64,000 nt of DNA, from contig JBBPIE010000013.1 in NCBI GenBank assembly GCA_038040485.1, positions 62,001 to 126,000 of the forward strand, written 5' to 3'. The notes beneath the pieces were generated by a model. That model was not told the origin of the DNA and ran no database searches. It worked only from the letters and a program-made list of their open reading frames with translations. This stretch comes from Onstottus_B arcticum (GTDB lineage: Bacteria > Acidobacteriota > Blastocatellia > UBA7656). The translations under genes were made by a program, and so were the position numbers. Every line of letters begins with the position of its first letter. The first letter of the stretch is position 1. Shown in pieces: positions 51,494 to 60,125 of this stretch.

Positions 51494-52269
51494 TTTGCCT
51501 TCTCCTCGATGGTTCGTTTTACTCGTTCGTAGTCCTGCTCAGTGTCAACACCAACCGACCGGTGCGCGACTGGTACGACGCGAATCCTGATTCCATTCTC
51601 GAGCGCGCGAAGCTGTTCGAGCGCTTCCAGTTTTTCGAGTGGCGAGGGCTCCATTCTGGCGAACTGCTGTAAGAAACTTCTGCGATATGAGTAAAGCCCT
51701 GAGTGCTTGCGGTAATTAGACAACAGCGCCGGCTCGCGCCGCAATGAGGCTTCGAGAGTCAGTCCATCGACCGGCCTGATGTAAGGAATCGGTGAGCGGG
51801 AAAAGTAGAGCGCGAATCCTTTCGAGTCGGTGACGACCTTCACGATGCCTGGGTTGAACACGTCTTCGACTGAGAGTATCGGCTCGGAGGTTGTGCTCAT
51901 TTGAAGCTCCGGATCTTCAATCAGCGACTCGATGGCAGCATCGATAGTCGAAGGCTCGATGAGCGGCTCATCGCCTTGAACATTTACGATCAACTCCGCC
52001 TCGAGTGACGCGGCTGCCTCGGCTACGCGATCGGTTCCCGAAGCCGCCAACGACGAGGTCAGCAGCGCTTCGCCGCCGTGGTCGCGCACTGCGTCCGCAA
52101 TACGCTGATCGTCAGTCGCGACAATCACGCGTCCGACTAACCGAGCGCGCGACGCGCGTTCGACTACATGCATTATCATCGGAATTCCAGCGAGTGGGAG
52201 GAGTGGCTTGCCCGGCAATCTTGTCGAGGCATACCGCGCAGGGATAATCGCTACGGCTTCTCCCTTCAC
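51490..52269 (-). CDS. kdsB: 3-deoxy-manno-octulosonate cytidylyltransferase (CMP-Kdo synthetase)
   Basis: A 259-residue enzyme activating Kdo with CTP for lipopolysaccharide inner-core synthesis. The nucleotide-binding start VAIIPARYASTRLPGKPLL is canonical, as are VIVATDDQRI, LIVNVQGDEPLI and YFSRSPIPYIR. Start and length are normal. It is the first gene of a two-gene operon with pyrG, overlapping by an ATGA-type junction. Its presence argues for a Gram-negative cell with LPS. Confidence 0.96.
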   Translation of the reverse strand: MKGEAVAIIPARYASTRLPGKPLLPLAGIPMIMHVVERASRARLVGRVIVATDDQRIADAVRDHGGEALLTSSLAASGTDRVAEAAASLEAELIVNVQGDEPLIEPSTIDAAIESLIEDPELQMSTTSEPILSVEDVFNPGIVKVVTDSKGFALYFSRSPIPYIRPVDGLTLEASLRREPALLSNYRKHSGLYSYRRSFLQQFARMEPSPLEKLEALEQLRALENGIRIRVVPVAHRSVGVDTEQDYERVKRTIEEKAK

Positions 52270-52349
52270 GGGTTTTCAGCCTAGCGCATTGCCGTTGAAG
52301 GTGTCAAACGGAGTGGCTTGAAGCTAAAGGCTGTCTTAGAAGTCCACCA

Positions 52350-52700
52350 TCACTTGAGCGGAAGGTGCTGGGTTCGATCGCGCCATTCCGCCGGTTCGCT
52401 AGCCCCCGCAATCAGTTCGAGGTCGGAAATACAACCTCCAACGCTAACATTTAGTTGATGACCATAGATCACACCAGCGAAAGTCACGCCTGGCTGCTGA
52501 CGTCTCTTAGCCTCGCGCAAGAGGTCGTCATCTTGTGTAAAGAGAACGCGTTCTAGCTCAGTTGCGCGATCAAGAAGCTGTCGATCATCCATCTGCGCCG
52601 CACCGTCCTCCTGAGCCGTCAGCACGTCTACGCCTTTCAGGTGCAACCCATCAGTTACGGCCCGGCGGACGTGTACGTCCATGTAGAGCCTAATGCTCAT
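52350..52700 (-). CDS. DUF5615 PIN-like toxin
   Basis: A 116-residue protein of the DUF5615 (Mut7-C-related PIN-like) family. It begins IRLYMDVHVRRAVTDGLHLKG, has KGVDVLTAQEDGAAQMDDRQLL and LFTQDDDLLREA, so the acidic residues of a PIN-type nuclease site are present. Proteins of this family are presumed RNases of type II toxin-antitoxin systems. It overlaps the DUF433 antitoxin gene upstream by 4 bases, the standard pair order. Confidence 0.8.
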   Translation of the reverse strand: MSIRLYMDVHVRRAVTDGLHLKGVDVLTAQEDGAAQMDDRQLLDRATELERVLFTQDDDLLREAKRRQQPGVTFAGVIYGHQLNVSVGGCISDLELIAGASEPAEWRDRTQHLPLK

Positions 52701-53008
52701 AGCAGGAGTTTCAGCGTGCGCAGGCGTTTCCTTAGGTCTGACTCCTCATCGTTCGCGGCCATCTGGTTGACCTCAGCCCACCGGCGCTGAATCTCCGCAT
52801 CAAGCTCAGTCTGATGCTCGTGATAGTAGGCTAGCGCTGCGTGAATCTGAGCCATGGAGAGATGCGGGTACTGAAAATGAATTTCCTCAGGGCTTGAGCC
52901 GTGAGCCAGTTTATCAAGCACGACCTCGATCACCTTCACCCTTGTGCCAATGATCCAAGCAACTCCCCGCTCGTCCAACTCAACATAAGTGGCGGTCACA
53001 GTCGTCAT
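52697..53008 (-). CDS. DUF433 antitoxin
   Basis: A 103-residue DUF433 protein, the usual antitoxin of DUF5615 toxins. The winged-helix-like core is present: GVAWIIGTRVKVIEVVLDKLAHG, then SPEEIHFQYPHLSMAQIHAALAYYHEH. The tail is charged and probably contacts the toxin. It is the promoter-proximal gene of the pair, divergent from larB with 104 bases between. Confidence 0.82.
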   Translation of the reverse strand: MTTVTATYVELDERGVAWIIGTRVKVIEVVLDKLAHGSSPEEIHFQYPHLSMAQIHAALAYYHEHQTELDAEIQRRWAEVNQMAANDEESDLRKRLRTLKLLL

Positions 53009-53112
53009 TGCTTTCCTGATCCTCGGCGGCGAATCGGCTGTAATCTATCACGATCCAATTCAACACTCCAGCCTGACCATCCGCCCGTTGCGAGTGTGCT
53101 AGAATCGCCGAA

Positions 53113-53862
53113 GTGAACAGGGATCTGATCAAACAGCTTCTCGAAGACGCGCGCGCGGGGCGCATCGACATCGACGAAGCCGCCGACAAACTCGCTCACT
53201 TGCCATACGAAAACATCGAGTTCGCTCGCGTGGATCATCATCGCGAACTGCGACTCGGATTCCCCGAAGTCATATTGGGTCAGGGCAAAACCATCGATCA
53301 AATCGCACACATCGCGGACCGCATCCTCAACCAAAGTTCGAATCTGCTGATCTCGCGAACCACCCAAGAAGTCTTCGAACGAATCTCGCAGCTTGCACCG
53401 GACGCCGAGTTTCATCCCGAGGCGCGAATGATCTCAGTTGCGCGCGATAAGACCGAACGCGGCGACGGAGCTATCGCGGTCATTTCGGCAGGCACGTCCG
53501 ATATTCCGGTGGCCGAAGAAGCCGCTGTGACTGCGACAGCGATGGGAAATAGAGTCTCCCGCGTGTACGACGTAGGCGTGGCCGGCATCCATCGATTGCT
53601 GGACGCGCGCAATGATTTCGCTTCGGCTCGAGTGATCGTCGTCGTAGCCGGAATGGAAGGCGCGCTGCCTTCGGTTGTTGGAGGGATGGTTTCAGTTCCG
53701 GTGATCGCAGTGCCCACGAGCGTCGGCTACGGCGCTTCGTTCAACGGGATAGCAGCGCTGTTGGGGATGTTGAACTCGTGCGCTTCGAACGTGACTGTTG
53801 TGAACATCGACAACGGCTTCGGCGCAGGGTTCGTCGCCAGTTTGATCAATCGAAAGAGGTAG
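53113..53862 (+). CDS. larB: LarB, nickel-pincer cofactor biosynthesis carboxylase/hydrolase
   Basis: A 249-residue protein of the LarB family, which carboxylates nicotinic acid adenine dinucleotide in the first step of the nickel-pincer nucleotide cofactor of lactate racemase. The PurE-like core is plain: VISAGTSDIPVAEEAAVTA, VVAGMEGALPSVVGGMVSVP and VPTSVGYGASFNGIAAL. The start is GTG 53113 with a poor ribosome-binding site. LarC and LarE are not in the window, so the pathway is split or incomplete. It is followed by a fold-back tandem repeat and the convergent yqeY. Confidence 0.93.
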   Translation: MNRDLIKQLLEDARAGRIDIDEAADKLAHLPYENIEFARVDHHRELRLGFPEVILGQGKTIDQIAHIADRILNQSSNLLISRTTQEVFERISQLAPDAEFHPEARMISVARDKTERGDGAIAVISAGTSDIPVAEEAAVTATAMGNRVSRVYDVGVAGIHRLLDARNDFASARVIVVVAGMEGALPSVVGGMVSVPVIAVPTSVGYGASFNGIAALLGMLNSCASNVTVVNIDNGFGAGFVASLINRKR

Positions 53863-53865
53863 GGA

Positions 53866-54005
53866 TGTCTTTGTCCCTTGTCCCTTGTCCTTTGTCTCTT
53901 GTCCTTTGTCTCTTGTCCTTTGCCTCCCGTTATTTGTCCTTTCTGTCCTTTTCGTCCTTTTAGCCAGTGACCAAGGACTAAGGACAAGGGACTAATGACA
54001 AATGA
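53866..54005. repeat. Fold-back tandem array of TTGTCCTT words
   Basis: From 53866 to about 53960 the word TTTGTCC or CTTGTCC is repeated at least ten times with point changes. The reverse-complement words (AAGGACTAAGGACAAGGGAC and on) fill 53970-54005. The array lies between convergent larB and yqeY and can fold into a long hairpin. Confidence 0.85.
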
Positions 54006-54458
54006 CTATTGACCAGATAGCTTCGCCTTCACCAGATCGCTGAGCGCTTTTCCATCGACTGTTTTTCCTTCAAGCTTCGAGCGTACGACCTTCATCATTG
54101 CGCCCATGTCTTTCATGGAAGCCGCGCCGGTCTCCGCTATGGCCTGTACAACCGCAGCGGTCATTTCTTCTTCGCTTGCCGAAGCAGGAAGGTAAGTCTG
54201 AATGATCCGCGCTTCGTTTTCTTCCTTGACGGCAAGGTCTTCCCGGTTGGCTGCTCTGTACTGTTCGGCCGCGTCACGCCGCTGCTTCAAGATCGTGTTC
54301 AGCACGCGCGCCGCTTCGGTGTCATCGACTCCCGCGGGCAGCTCGGACTGGCGCATCGTAAGCGCAGTCTTCACCATTCGAAGCGCGCTGAGCCGCTCTG
54401 CTTCTTTCGCTTTCATCGCCTCGATGATGTCGCGGCTGATTTGTTCAACGATCGGCAT
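54006..54458 (-). CDS. yqeY: GatB/YqeY domain protein
   Basis: A 150-residue protein of the YqeY family, related to the C-terminal tRNA-binding domain of GatB (amidotransferase). It begins MPIVEQISRDIIEAMKAKEA, carries the conserved LRMVKTAL and NEARIIQTYLPASASEEEM, and ends MGAMMKVVRSKLEGKTVDGK as usual. The ATG at 54458 has GAGG before it; earlier starts at 54485 overlap the upstream PIN-like gene and are not supported. Function is not established beyond presumed tRNA or ribosome association. Confidence 0.9.
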   Translation of the reverse strand: MPIVEQISRDIIEAMKAKEAERLSALRMVKTALTMRQSELPAGVDDTEAARVLNTILKQRRDAAEQYRAANREDLAVKEENEARIIQTYLPASASEEEMTAAVVQAIAETGAASMKDMGAMMKVVRSKLEGKTVDGKALSDLVKAKLSGQ

Positions 54459-54481
54459 GTGCCGGCGCCTCGCTTTGGGAT

Positions 54482-55018
54482 TCAAGCTTCGTGACCGAGT
54501 TGTCTGCTCTTTTCGACTGGAGCTCCGGCCTCCAACCAGTCACCGCACTCTTCGGACTCATTGATCGGATTTGCCCAAACCAGAACTCCCAATTCTCTTA
54601 CCTGACTGGCTGCTGCCGCAAACGCTCTTCGCGCCGTTTCGTCCAATGAAACAACGATTCCGTCGGCATCTAACGCCGCCTCGATTAGGTGAAAGTCCTT
54701 CTCTGCAGCCTGTTGATCTTTCTTCTTGGTAGTAGTCTTGAGGATCCTCGCCCTCAGACTTGCGTTTTGGGCGGGGTCAATTCTCTTTAGCTTTTTCCGC
54801 GCGACCATCGAAACTCGCCAAGTGCGTGCGAAGTTCGACTGGTGCCTGTCCCATTCTTCGGTGAGTTCGGCAGACATCACGATTCGGTGGCATATTGTAA
54901 GAACTGCCATTAGGAAGTCTCGGCAATCCTTCGACGCCGGGAACGTCGCATCAGGACCGCCAGAGGACCTTGCCACAGACGCATCAATTACAAGCCTCCG
55001 TGACGTCGGTTTTGCCAT
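54482..55018 (-). CDS. PIN-like domain protein paired with the ATPase
   Basis: A 178-residue protein that looks like a PIN-type nuclease: RRLVIDASVARSSG with Asp12, an acidic ELTEEWDRH in the second position, and DFHLIEAALDADGIVVSLDE providing the third and fourth acidic residues. Basic helices (RVSMVARKKLKR, TTTKKKDQQAAEK) in between may contact RNA. The gene starts 3 bases after the stop of the upstream AAA-type ATPase gene, so the two are co-translated and probably act together. Similar ATPase/PIN pairs are common but poorly studied. Nuclease activity is inferred. Confidence 0.7.
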   Translation of the reverse strand: MAKPTSRRLVIDASVARSSGGPDATFPASKDCRDFLMAVLTICHRIVMSAELTEEWDRHQSNFARTWRVSMVARKKLKRIDPAQNASLRARILKTTTKKKDQQAAEKDFHLIEAALDADGIVVSLDETARRAFAAAASQVRELGVLVWANPINESEECGDWLEAGAPVEKSRQLGHEA

Positions 55019-55021
55019 TCA

Positions 55022-56353
55022 CTAATCTATCGAACGCGGTTCGGCTGCGTCCAAGTATCCTTGTTCCGCTTGTAGACGAACGTCGCCGAAGTCCTCAGGC
55101 CACGCGCCGAATGCGCCTGCTTCATCGAGGGTCGAGCTTGTAATCCTGGTGGTGCCATCAGCTATTCGGCTGAACCAGTGAAGCGCGACTGAGTTCCCCG
55201 CGAGTTCGCCCTCTGCCACAAGGGTTTGAATACCTAGTATGAGAAGCTCACTGTGCGTTTCAGCAACCACTCGCACTCCTCGATTCGCTGCGCTTGCGAG
55301 CACTTGAGCCATCGCCGACTGTGCCCGAGGGTGAAGATGGGTTTCGGGCTGCTCGATGTAGACGAGTTGGCCTGGCCCTGCTGCATGAAGTGCCACAAGA
55401 ACAGGAAGAGTTTGGGAAACACCAAAGCCCACATCAGCAATGTTCACCAAATCACGCGCTCCGCCTCTGGCAACGACGGGAAGTCGTCCAACTTGGAGTT
55501 CTACCTTTGTATCGTCTGTCCGCTTTGCGCTCACCTTCCGGGTTAGTCCGAGCAAAGCCAAGTCCTTACCGAGAGCATTAAGCCGAGACTCGTCGCGCTC
55601 ATCCTGCCAGCGTGCGATAACACTCGCAGCATATTTTTCGAACGTTCCTGGGAACAAGGGGCCAGCCGCTGCAACCGGATAGGTTCTTTCTGGATTCCCG
55701 CGCAAGCCCGGTAGATGAGTCAGACGAATCAACGAATCCTCCAGCCAGTCGGCGTAAGAGAGGCGGAGGAAATTATTGGATCCCGCAGTTCCAACCTCGA
55801 GAAAAAACCGGTTACGGGTGATGGCTAATGGCACTTTCAGTCTTGTGAGGAAGACCTGGTTGAATATCTGTTGAGACGCGGAGGGGGTTGGCAGCGATCT
55901 AATTTCACGATCGGCCATTCGTGGGGAAAGCGTGACTTCCTCTTGTCCGGCAGTGTAGGTTGCAGACTGGATCGCAACCCCTCTTTTAGCATCCCGTTCA
56001 AAAGTCGTGCAGAACCTTCGCCCATCGTCGATTTCAACCTCGATACGAAATGACTTGGCGAGACTCTCGCTATTCCGCGAGAAAAGCTGTACGGCGGAGT
56101 TGAATCTGACGTTCGGACCGTCCAGAAGAAGCGGGCCCGGGTCGTAGGTGGCCTCTAGTGTTTGCTTCAACAAGAGTAGCGGTTGCATGATGCTCGATTT
56201 TCCCGAGCTGTTCGCCCCCGCCAGAATAGTAAGCGGCTTGATGTCGATGTGCTGTGGTGTGCTGATGGACTTAAAACCGCCGACGGTGATCCGAGTGATT
56301 ACTCCTTCATTGCCCGTCGTGCCGGTTCGATGGCTTTTGGACCGTTTGGCCAT
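55022..56353 (-). CDS. AAA/ABC-type ATPase, DUF3696-like (OLD-related)
   Basis: A 443-residue SMC/ABC-like ATPase. ITRITVGGFKSISTPQHIDI leads to Walker A GANSSGKSS (46-54); the Q-loop region LLLLKQTL follows. Near the C-terminus VYIEQPETHLHPRAQSAMA is Walker B, and AETHSELLILGIQ the switch histidine. The tail DEAGAFGAWPEDFGDVRLQA resembles DUF3696. No TOPRIM nuclease domain is present, unlike OLD/GajA; the nuclease role may be filled by the PIN-like protein encoded directly downstream. No DNA-binding domain is visible. Such ATPases often sense nucleic acids or phage proteins in defence. Confidence 0.82.
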   Translation of the reverse strand: MAKRSKSHRTGTTGNEGVITRITVGGFKSISTPQHIDIKPLTILAGANSSGKSSIMQPLLLLKQTLEATYDPGPLLLDGPNVRFNSAVQLFSRNSESLAKSFRIEVEIDDGRRFCTTFERDAKRGVAIQSATYTAGQEEVTLSPRMADREIRSLPTPSASQQIFNQVFLTRLKVPLAITRNRFFLEVGTAGSNNFLRLSYADWLEDSLIRLTHLPGLRGNPERTYPVAAAGPLFPGTFEKYAASVIARWQDERDESRLNALGKDLALLGLTRKVSAKRTDDTKVELQVGRLPVVARGGARDLVNIADVGFGVSQTLPVLVALHAAGPGQLVYIEQPETHLHPRAQSAMAQVLASAANRGVRVVAETHSELLILGIQTLVAEGELAGNSVALHWFSRIADGTTRITSSTLDEAGAFGAWPEDFGDVRLQAEQGYLDAAEPRSID

Positions 56354-56492
56354 CAGTCATTTCTCCCTTAGATGACAGCAAGGTAAAGATGACAAGCATA
56401 CTCAGAACGACAGATCGTCGCAAAACCATTTCTATGCTCGGTTCACATTATCGGATCATTACAAGACTGGAAATTGGTGCTGCGGATAGCTT

Positions 56493-58808
56493 TTATCCCG
56501 TCTTGCCGGGTCCGTTGGTTCGGCCTCGCGTTTTTTCCTGCTCCTTGTGCTCGAGATTGTAGAAGTCCAGCATGACATCGCTCTCGCCTCGCAAGTCCCG
56601 CTCGAGCCGGTTTAGCGCGACTCGAACCACGTCGCGGTGATGAACTTTGCGGCGGCTGGGAATGTTGGAAACCTGAATCCATAACTTGTGAATCAAGTTG
56701 ACGTCGTCCTCACTGAGGTGCGGCGCGTGAGCTCCCAGATAGACAACGTGCTCGCCTCCGTTGGGCTCGATGACCTTGAAGGCAACCTGGCGGCGGGGCT
56801 TCTCGGGCAGCCGCTCCCACGCGCGCCCAAGCTCGCGAGCCTGCTCCTGCGCGGTCATCTTCGACGACAGACCGGCAACCACTTCCGCCGAGTCCAGCCG
56901 CAAAGCCGTCTGCGTAACCGCGTCGAAGATGTTCGTAGCCGGCACTATAAGCAGGTCAACCGGTCTGCCGTGCTTCTCCGCAAGCGCAACCACCCGCGTA
57001 AACAATCGCTGTTCGTATTCGGTGAACAGCGTTTCGTCCGACAGGTCGCGCTCGCCGCCTCCCGGTCCAGCGAGCAGCCGCGTCGTCATCACAATGATGT
57101 CCCGTTCGTCGGTGTTGGTCTTCTCCAGCACATATTCGAGGTGATCGAGCGTGTTGTAGTCGCGGACTCCGACCAGCACGTTGCCCGGCCGCGCGCCTAC
57201 CGCGGCAAGATCGATCGTCTCGTTATGTTGAAGCTGGAACTGGTCGAGCTTGCCAAGCGTCTTGTCGAGCTTGCGCAGGTTGATGCGCTCCGAGATCGTA
57301 AAGATCGTGAAGAACGCCCCGGTGAAAACAATTCCCGAGATCGTGGCTATCGGCTTGGTCAAGAGATTCGTCAACGCAAGCGAGACGAGGACCAGTGCGA
57401 TAGTCACCAGCCCCATCGGGACCTCGACTCGCCCGATGCGAATGTTGCCGGGCACTCTCCATTCGCGCTCCTCAGGCCGCTTGAAGCGAAGCACGACCGT
57501 AGCAATCGCGTTGAACGAAAAGCTCCAGATTACGCCGAACGCGTAAGCTTCGCCGAGGAGGAACGTGTTCCCTCGCGACAAGATGATCGTGGCGATCTGA
57601 AGAATAGCGATCAGGTTGATCGTTCGATAGGTCGTTCCGTATTTTTTTTGAGGCGCGCGGAACCATTCGGTCAGCACCCCGTCTTCCGACACGCGATTCA
57701 GCACGCCGTTCGAACCGATGATCGCAGTATTGACCGCGCCTGACAGCATCAGGAATCCGACGATCACCACGAATCCCTGAAACAGCAGGCGGAGCGATTC
57801 CGGTCCGACGAAGTTCATCGCCAACCCCGAGATCAGGTTCGAGAGGTACTGCGTCCGCTTGTCGTCGGGGATGATAGCGACTGCGAAGAACGAAACGAGC
57901 GATGTGAACAGCAGCGAGTAGACGAAGATTACCATCCCCGCCTTTTTCAAGTTTTTGAGCTTGGGATACTCGAGTTCGCGGTTCACTTGGGCAAGCGTCT
58001 CTTCGCCGCTCATCGCAAGCACCGAGTGTCCAAACGCGATCAATATGCCGAGCAGCCCGATGAAGCTCGGCGCGTTATCTGCGATCGTGTATCGGTCGCC
58101 GCTTGGAACAAACCATCGCAAGCCTTGAAGCCAGCCAAGCGCGTGTTCAGGAGCACCGGAGAAATTTAGATTCGATGGAACAGGCAGCGGCGGCATCTGG
58201 CCGCCGCGCATGATCAACGTCAAAGTTCCCCACCCGATCAGCAGCACGACCATCACAGTCGTGACGTACATGATGCGCATCGCGTCGTCGCTGGACTCGT
58301 GCACGCCTTTGATGTTGCGCCACCAGAAATAACAAGTTGCCAGTATCCCGATAACCGCAGCCAGATAGTTGGCATTGTCGGTTGATGGCTGCCACGTGTA
58401 GCCGAAGTATGTGACCGTGTTGGCAACCAGCGCCACGACATATTGGCCTGCTGCGACGCCTGATATCGGACCCGTCAGGATGAAATCGAAGATCAGCGCC
58501 GAGACGCTGAGCTTCGCCATCGTTCCGCCCATCGCCTCCTTCACGACCCGGTACACGCCCCCACGAGTGAACATCGACGACGACTCGATGTACACCATTC
58601 GCACGGCATAGCTGAACAGCATCACTCCAAGGATGAACCATGGCGCGGACTTGCCTATGTACTGCTCGGCAAGTCCTCCGGCGTAAAACGCCGATGATCC
58701 GAGGTCGTTGAGTACGATCGCCGCAGCCTTCCAAAACGAGATAAAAGAGAGCATGACCGAGGTGGCTACGACGACGCGCACTCGGGTGGGAGTTGTAGGG
58801 ATTGGCAT
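56493..58808 (-). CDS. APC-superfamily amino acid permease with long soluble C-terminus
   Basis: A 771-residue inner-membrane transporter. Residues 1-500 contain about twelve hydrophobic helices in the APC pattern, for example LNDLGSSAFYAGGLAEQYIG near the start and FTRGGVYRVVKEAMGG after helix two; the sequence SGEETLAQVNREL marks the middle. Residues from about 520 onward are soluble with alpha/beta character (GNVLVGVRDYNTLDHLEYVL, RDIIVMTTRLLAG, VDLLIVPATNIFDAVTQTAL), like universal-stress-protein domains attached to some APC permeases, and end in a charged tail. The substrate is unknown. A minus-strand promoter candidate lies at 58980-59007. Confidence 0.85.
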   Translation of the reverse strand: MPIPTTPTRVRVVVATSVMLSFISFWKAAAIVLNDLGSSAFYAGGLAEQYIGKSAPWFILGVMLFSYAVRMVYIESSSMFTRGGVYRVVKEAMGGTMAKLSVSALIFDFILTGPISGVAAGQYVVALVANTVTYFGYTWQPSTDNANYLAAVIGILATCYFWWRNIKGVHESSDDAMRIMYVTTVMVVLLIGWGTLTLIMRGGQMPPLPVPSNLNFSGAPEHALGWLQGLRWFVPSGDRYTIADNAPSFIGLLGILIAFGHSVLAMSGEETLAQVNRELEYPKLKNLKKAGMVIFVYSLLFTSLVSFFAVAIIPDDKRTQYLSNLISGLAMNFVGPESLRLLFQGFVVIVGFLMLSGAVNTAIIGSNGVLNRVSEDGVLTEWFRAPQKKYGTTYRTINLIAILQIATIILSRGNTFLLGEAYAFGVIWSFSFNAIATVVLRFKRPEEREWRVPGNIRIGRVEVPMGLVTIALVLVSLALTNLLTKPIATISGIVFTGAFFTIFTISERINLRKLDKTLGKLDQFQLQHNETIDLAAVGARPGNVLVGVRDYNTLDHLEYVLEKTNTDERDIIVMTTRLLAGPGGGERDLSDETLFTEYEQRLFTRVVALAEKHGRPVDLLIVPATNIFDAVTQTALRLDSAEVVAGLSSKMTAQEQARELGRAWERLPEKPRRQVAFKVIEPNGGEHVVYLGAHAPHLSEDDVNLIHKLWIQVSNIPSRRKVHHRDVVRVALNRLERDLRGESDVMLDFYNLEHKEQEKTRGRTNGPGKTG

Positions 58809-58979
58809 GTGACTTTGCGTGAACGCTCGCCTCTCCGCTCGGCCTGAGCTACCCTCGCTCGCGCGAATTCACATCGAATGTACAGGCACTCTTCTCCGAG
58901 CCTTTCATTTTCACCTTGCATTCGATTGTCTTTGGAAATTCCACAGGTCGGCGGTTCAGCGAGTTCATGTCTAACCGAT

Positions 58980-59007
58980 AGGATACGCCCAAGCATATTG
59001 TTGTCAA
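58980..59007 (-). promoter_or_regulatory. Candidate sigma-70 promoter of the APC permease gene
   Basis: On the minus strand TTGACA (complement of 59002-59007) is followed after 16 bp by TATCCT (complement of 58980-58985). The -35 is perfect. It would give a 5' leader of about 165 bases. Confidence 0.5.
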
Positions 59008-59034
59008 GCTAAGCGACTCTCGGGTAGCAGATCA

Positions 59035-59147
59035 GTTTGAGTTTAGAGTCCCTTGGGAGCGCAGGCATCCCCGCCTGCTGATAGGTGTTGCGCGAGAGCA
59101 GGTAGGCAGGGACGCCCTGCGCTCCCGGGGGACTCTGAACTCAAACA
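59035..59147. repeat. Repeat A, full copy with extended outer arms
   Basis: The inner left arm at 59055-59078 (GGGAGCGCAGGCATCCCCGC...) is 23/24 identical to the copy at 62667-62690; the right arm ends CCCTGCGCTCCCGGG near 59128. Beyond these, GTTTGAGTTTAGAGTCCC (from 59035) pairs with GGGGACTCTGAACTCAAAC (to 59146), so the total hairpin is over 100 bases. Confidence 0.8.
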
Positions 59148-59220
59148 GACCCACTACCCGCTCCCAGTCTGTCATTTTCGACCACTCGACGCTAATATAC
59201 TCCGCCAGAACCTCGATACG

Positions 59221-60081
59221 ATGCTCGTTGAAAAAATCACAAGCCGGCAGAACCCGCTAGTCAAACGTTTCCGTCGCGTCCGCGTGGGAACCGAGCGCCA
59301 GTTTGTTTTTCTCGAAGGAGTGCGCTTGATCGAGGACGCGCTGCTGTCGGGCGCGCGCTTCGAAACGGTAGCGTTCACCTCGGCCATCGAGTCCACCGAG
59401 CGCGGCATCGCGCTGCTCGACTCGCTTCAGCAAGTCCCCTGCCGCGGCGCTCACCTGTCTGCTCAGGTGATGGAAGCCATAACCGGCGCCGTTGCGGATC
59501 AAGGCGTCGCGGCGATCGTCAGCCGCCCGCACTATGACCTCGTAAATGTGTTTGCGAACGGGCCGACGCTTCTGGTGATTGCCGACCGTCTCCAAGACCC
59601 CGGCAACCTGGGCACGATCATCCGTACAGCGGAAGCGGCGGGCGCGGACGCCGTGATCACTACTCACTACACGGTTGAGCCTTGGAATGACAAAGCGCTT
59701 CGAGCATCGATGGGCGCCGCGCTTCGATTGCCGATCGTGACCGGAGTCAGTCTCGACGAACTCGCGCCGCTGTGCCGCTTGCACAAGATCAAGATCGTCG
59801 CTTCACGCCCGTCTTTGCCGCCTCAGCGCGGAGTTAGAAAAGCGCGCGCGGAAAAAAGGCCGCTGACCTACACGGAGGCGAACTTCACGTCGCCGGTCGC
59901 GCTCATTCTCAACAAGGAATCGAGCGGCGCCGAAGAAGCGACCGCCGTTGTCGCCGATGAGTTCGTCAGCATACCAATGGCCGCGGGCGTCGAGTCGCTC
60001 AACGTCGCAGCGGCCGCAGCCGTCCTGCTCTACGAAATAGCCCGCCAGCGCAACTTCTTTGCCGCCGCGCCCCGCCGCTGA
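59221..60081 (+). CDS. SpoU/TrmH-family RNA 2'-O-methyltransferase
   Basis: A 286-residue SPOUT methyltransferase that should methylate a ribose in rRNA or tRNA with S-adenosylmethionine. An N-terminal substrate-binding domain (ITSRQNPLVKRFRRVR, FVFLEGVRLIEDAL) precedes the knotted catalytic domain: DRLQDPGNLGTIIRTAEAAG (motif 1), ALILNKESSGAEE (motif 2) and SIPMAAGVESLNVAAAAAVL (motif 3). The start at 59221 is chosen since upstream codons lie in the repeat. The specific nucleotide (RlmB- or TrmH-type) cannot be told. Confidence 0.92.
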   Translation: MLVEKITSRQNPLVKRFRRVRVGTERQFVFLEGVRLIEDALLSGARFETVAFTSAIESTERGIALLDSLQQVPCRGAHLSAQVMEAITGAVADQGVAAIVSRPHYDLVNVFANGPTLLVIADRLQDPGNLGTIIRTAEAAGADAVITTHYTVEPWNDKALRASMGAALRLPIVTGVSLDELAPLCRLHKIKIVASRPSLPPQRGVRKARAEKRPLTYTEANFTSPVALILNKESSGAEEATAVVADEFVSIPMAAGVESLNVAAAAAVLLYEIARQRNFFAAAPRR

Positions 60082-60125
60082 CTATAATCGATTGTTCAGA
60101 GGCGCTCGGGAAAACGGTTACCGAA

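Larger units (their letters stand above)
58809..59220. other. Divergent intergenic region with promoter and repeat
   Basis: These 412 bases hold no gene. They carry the minus-strand promoter candidate at 58980-59007 and the long repeat A fold-back at 59035-59147. The frame of the downstream methyltransferase is open through the repeat but should not be translated before 59221. Confidence 0.5.

Noticed and set aside
52365..52385. GGGTTCGATCGCGCC considered as a tRNA T-arm
   Set aside because: It lies inside the coding end of the DUF5615 gene and no acceptor, D or anticodon arms can be built around it.
56688..57743. 351-codon plus-strand frame opposite the APC permease
   Set aside because: Arg/Asp-rich shadow product without fold-like pattern.
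59053..59220. N-terminal extension of the SpoU methyltransferase through repeat A
   Set aside because: The added residues are repeat-encoded; the conserved domain starts directly at ATG 59221.
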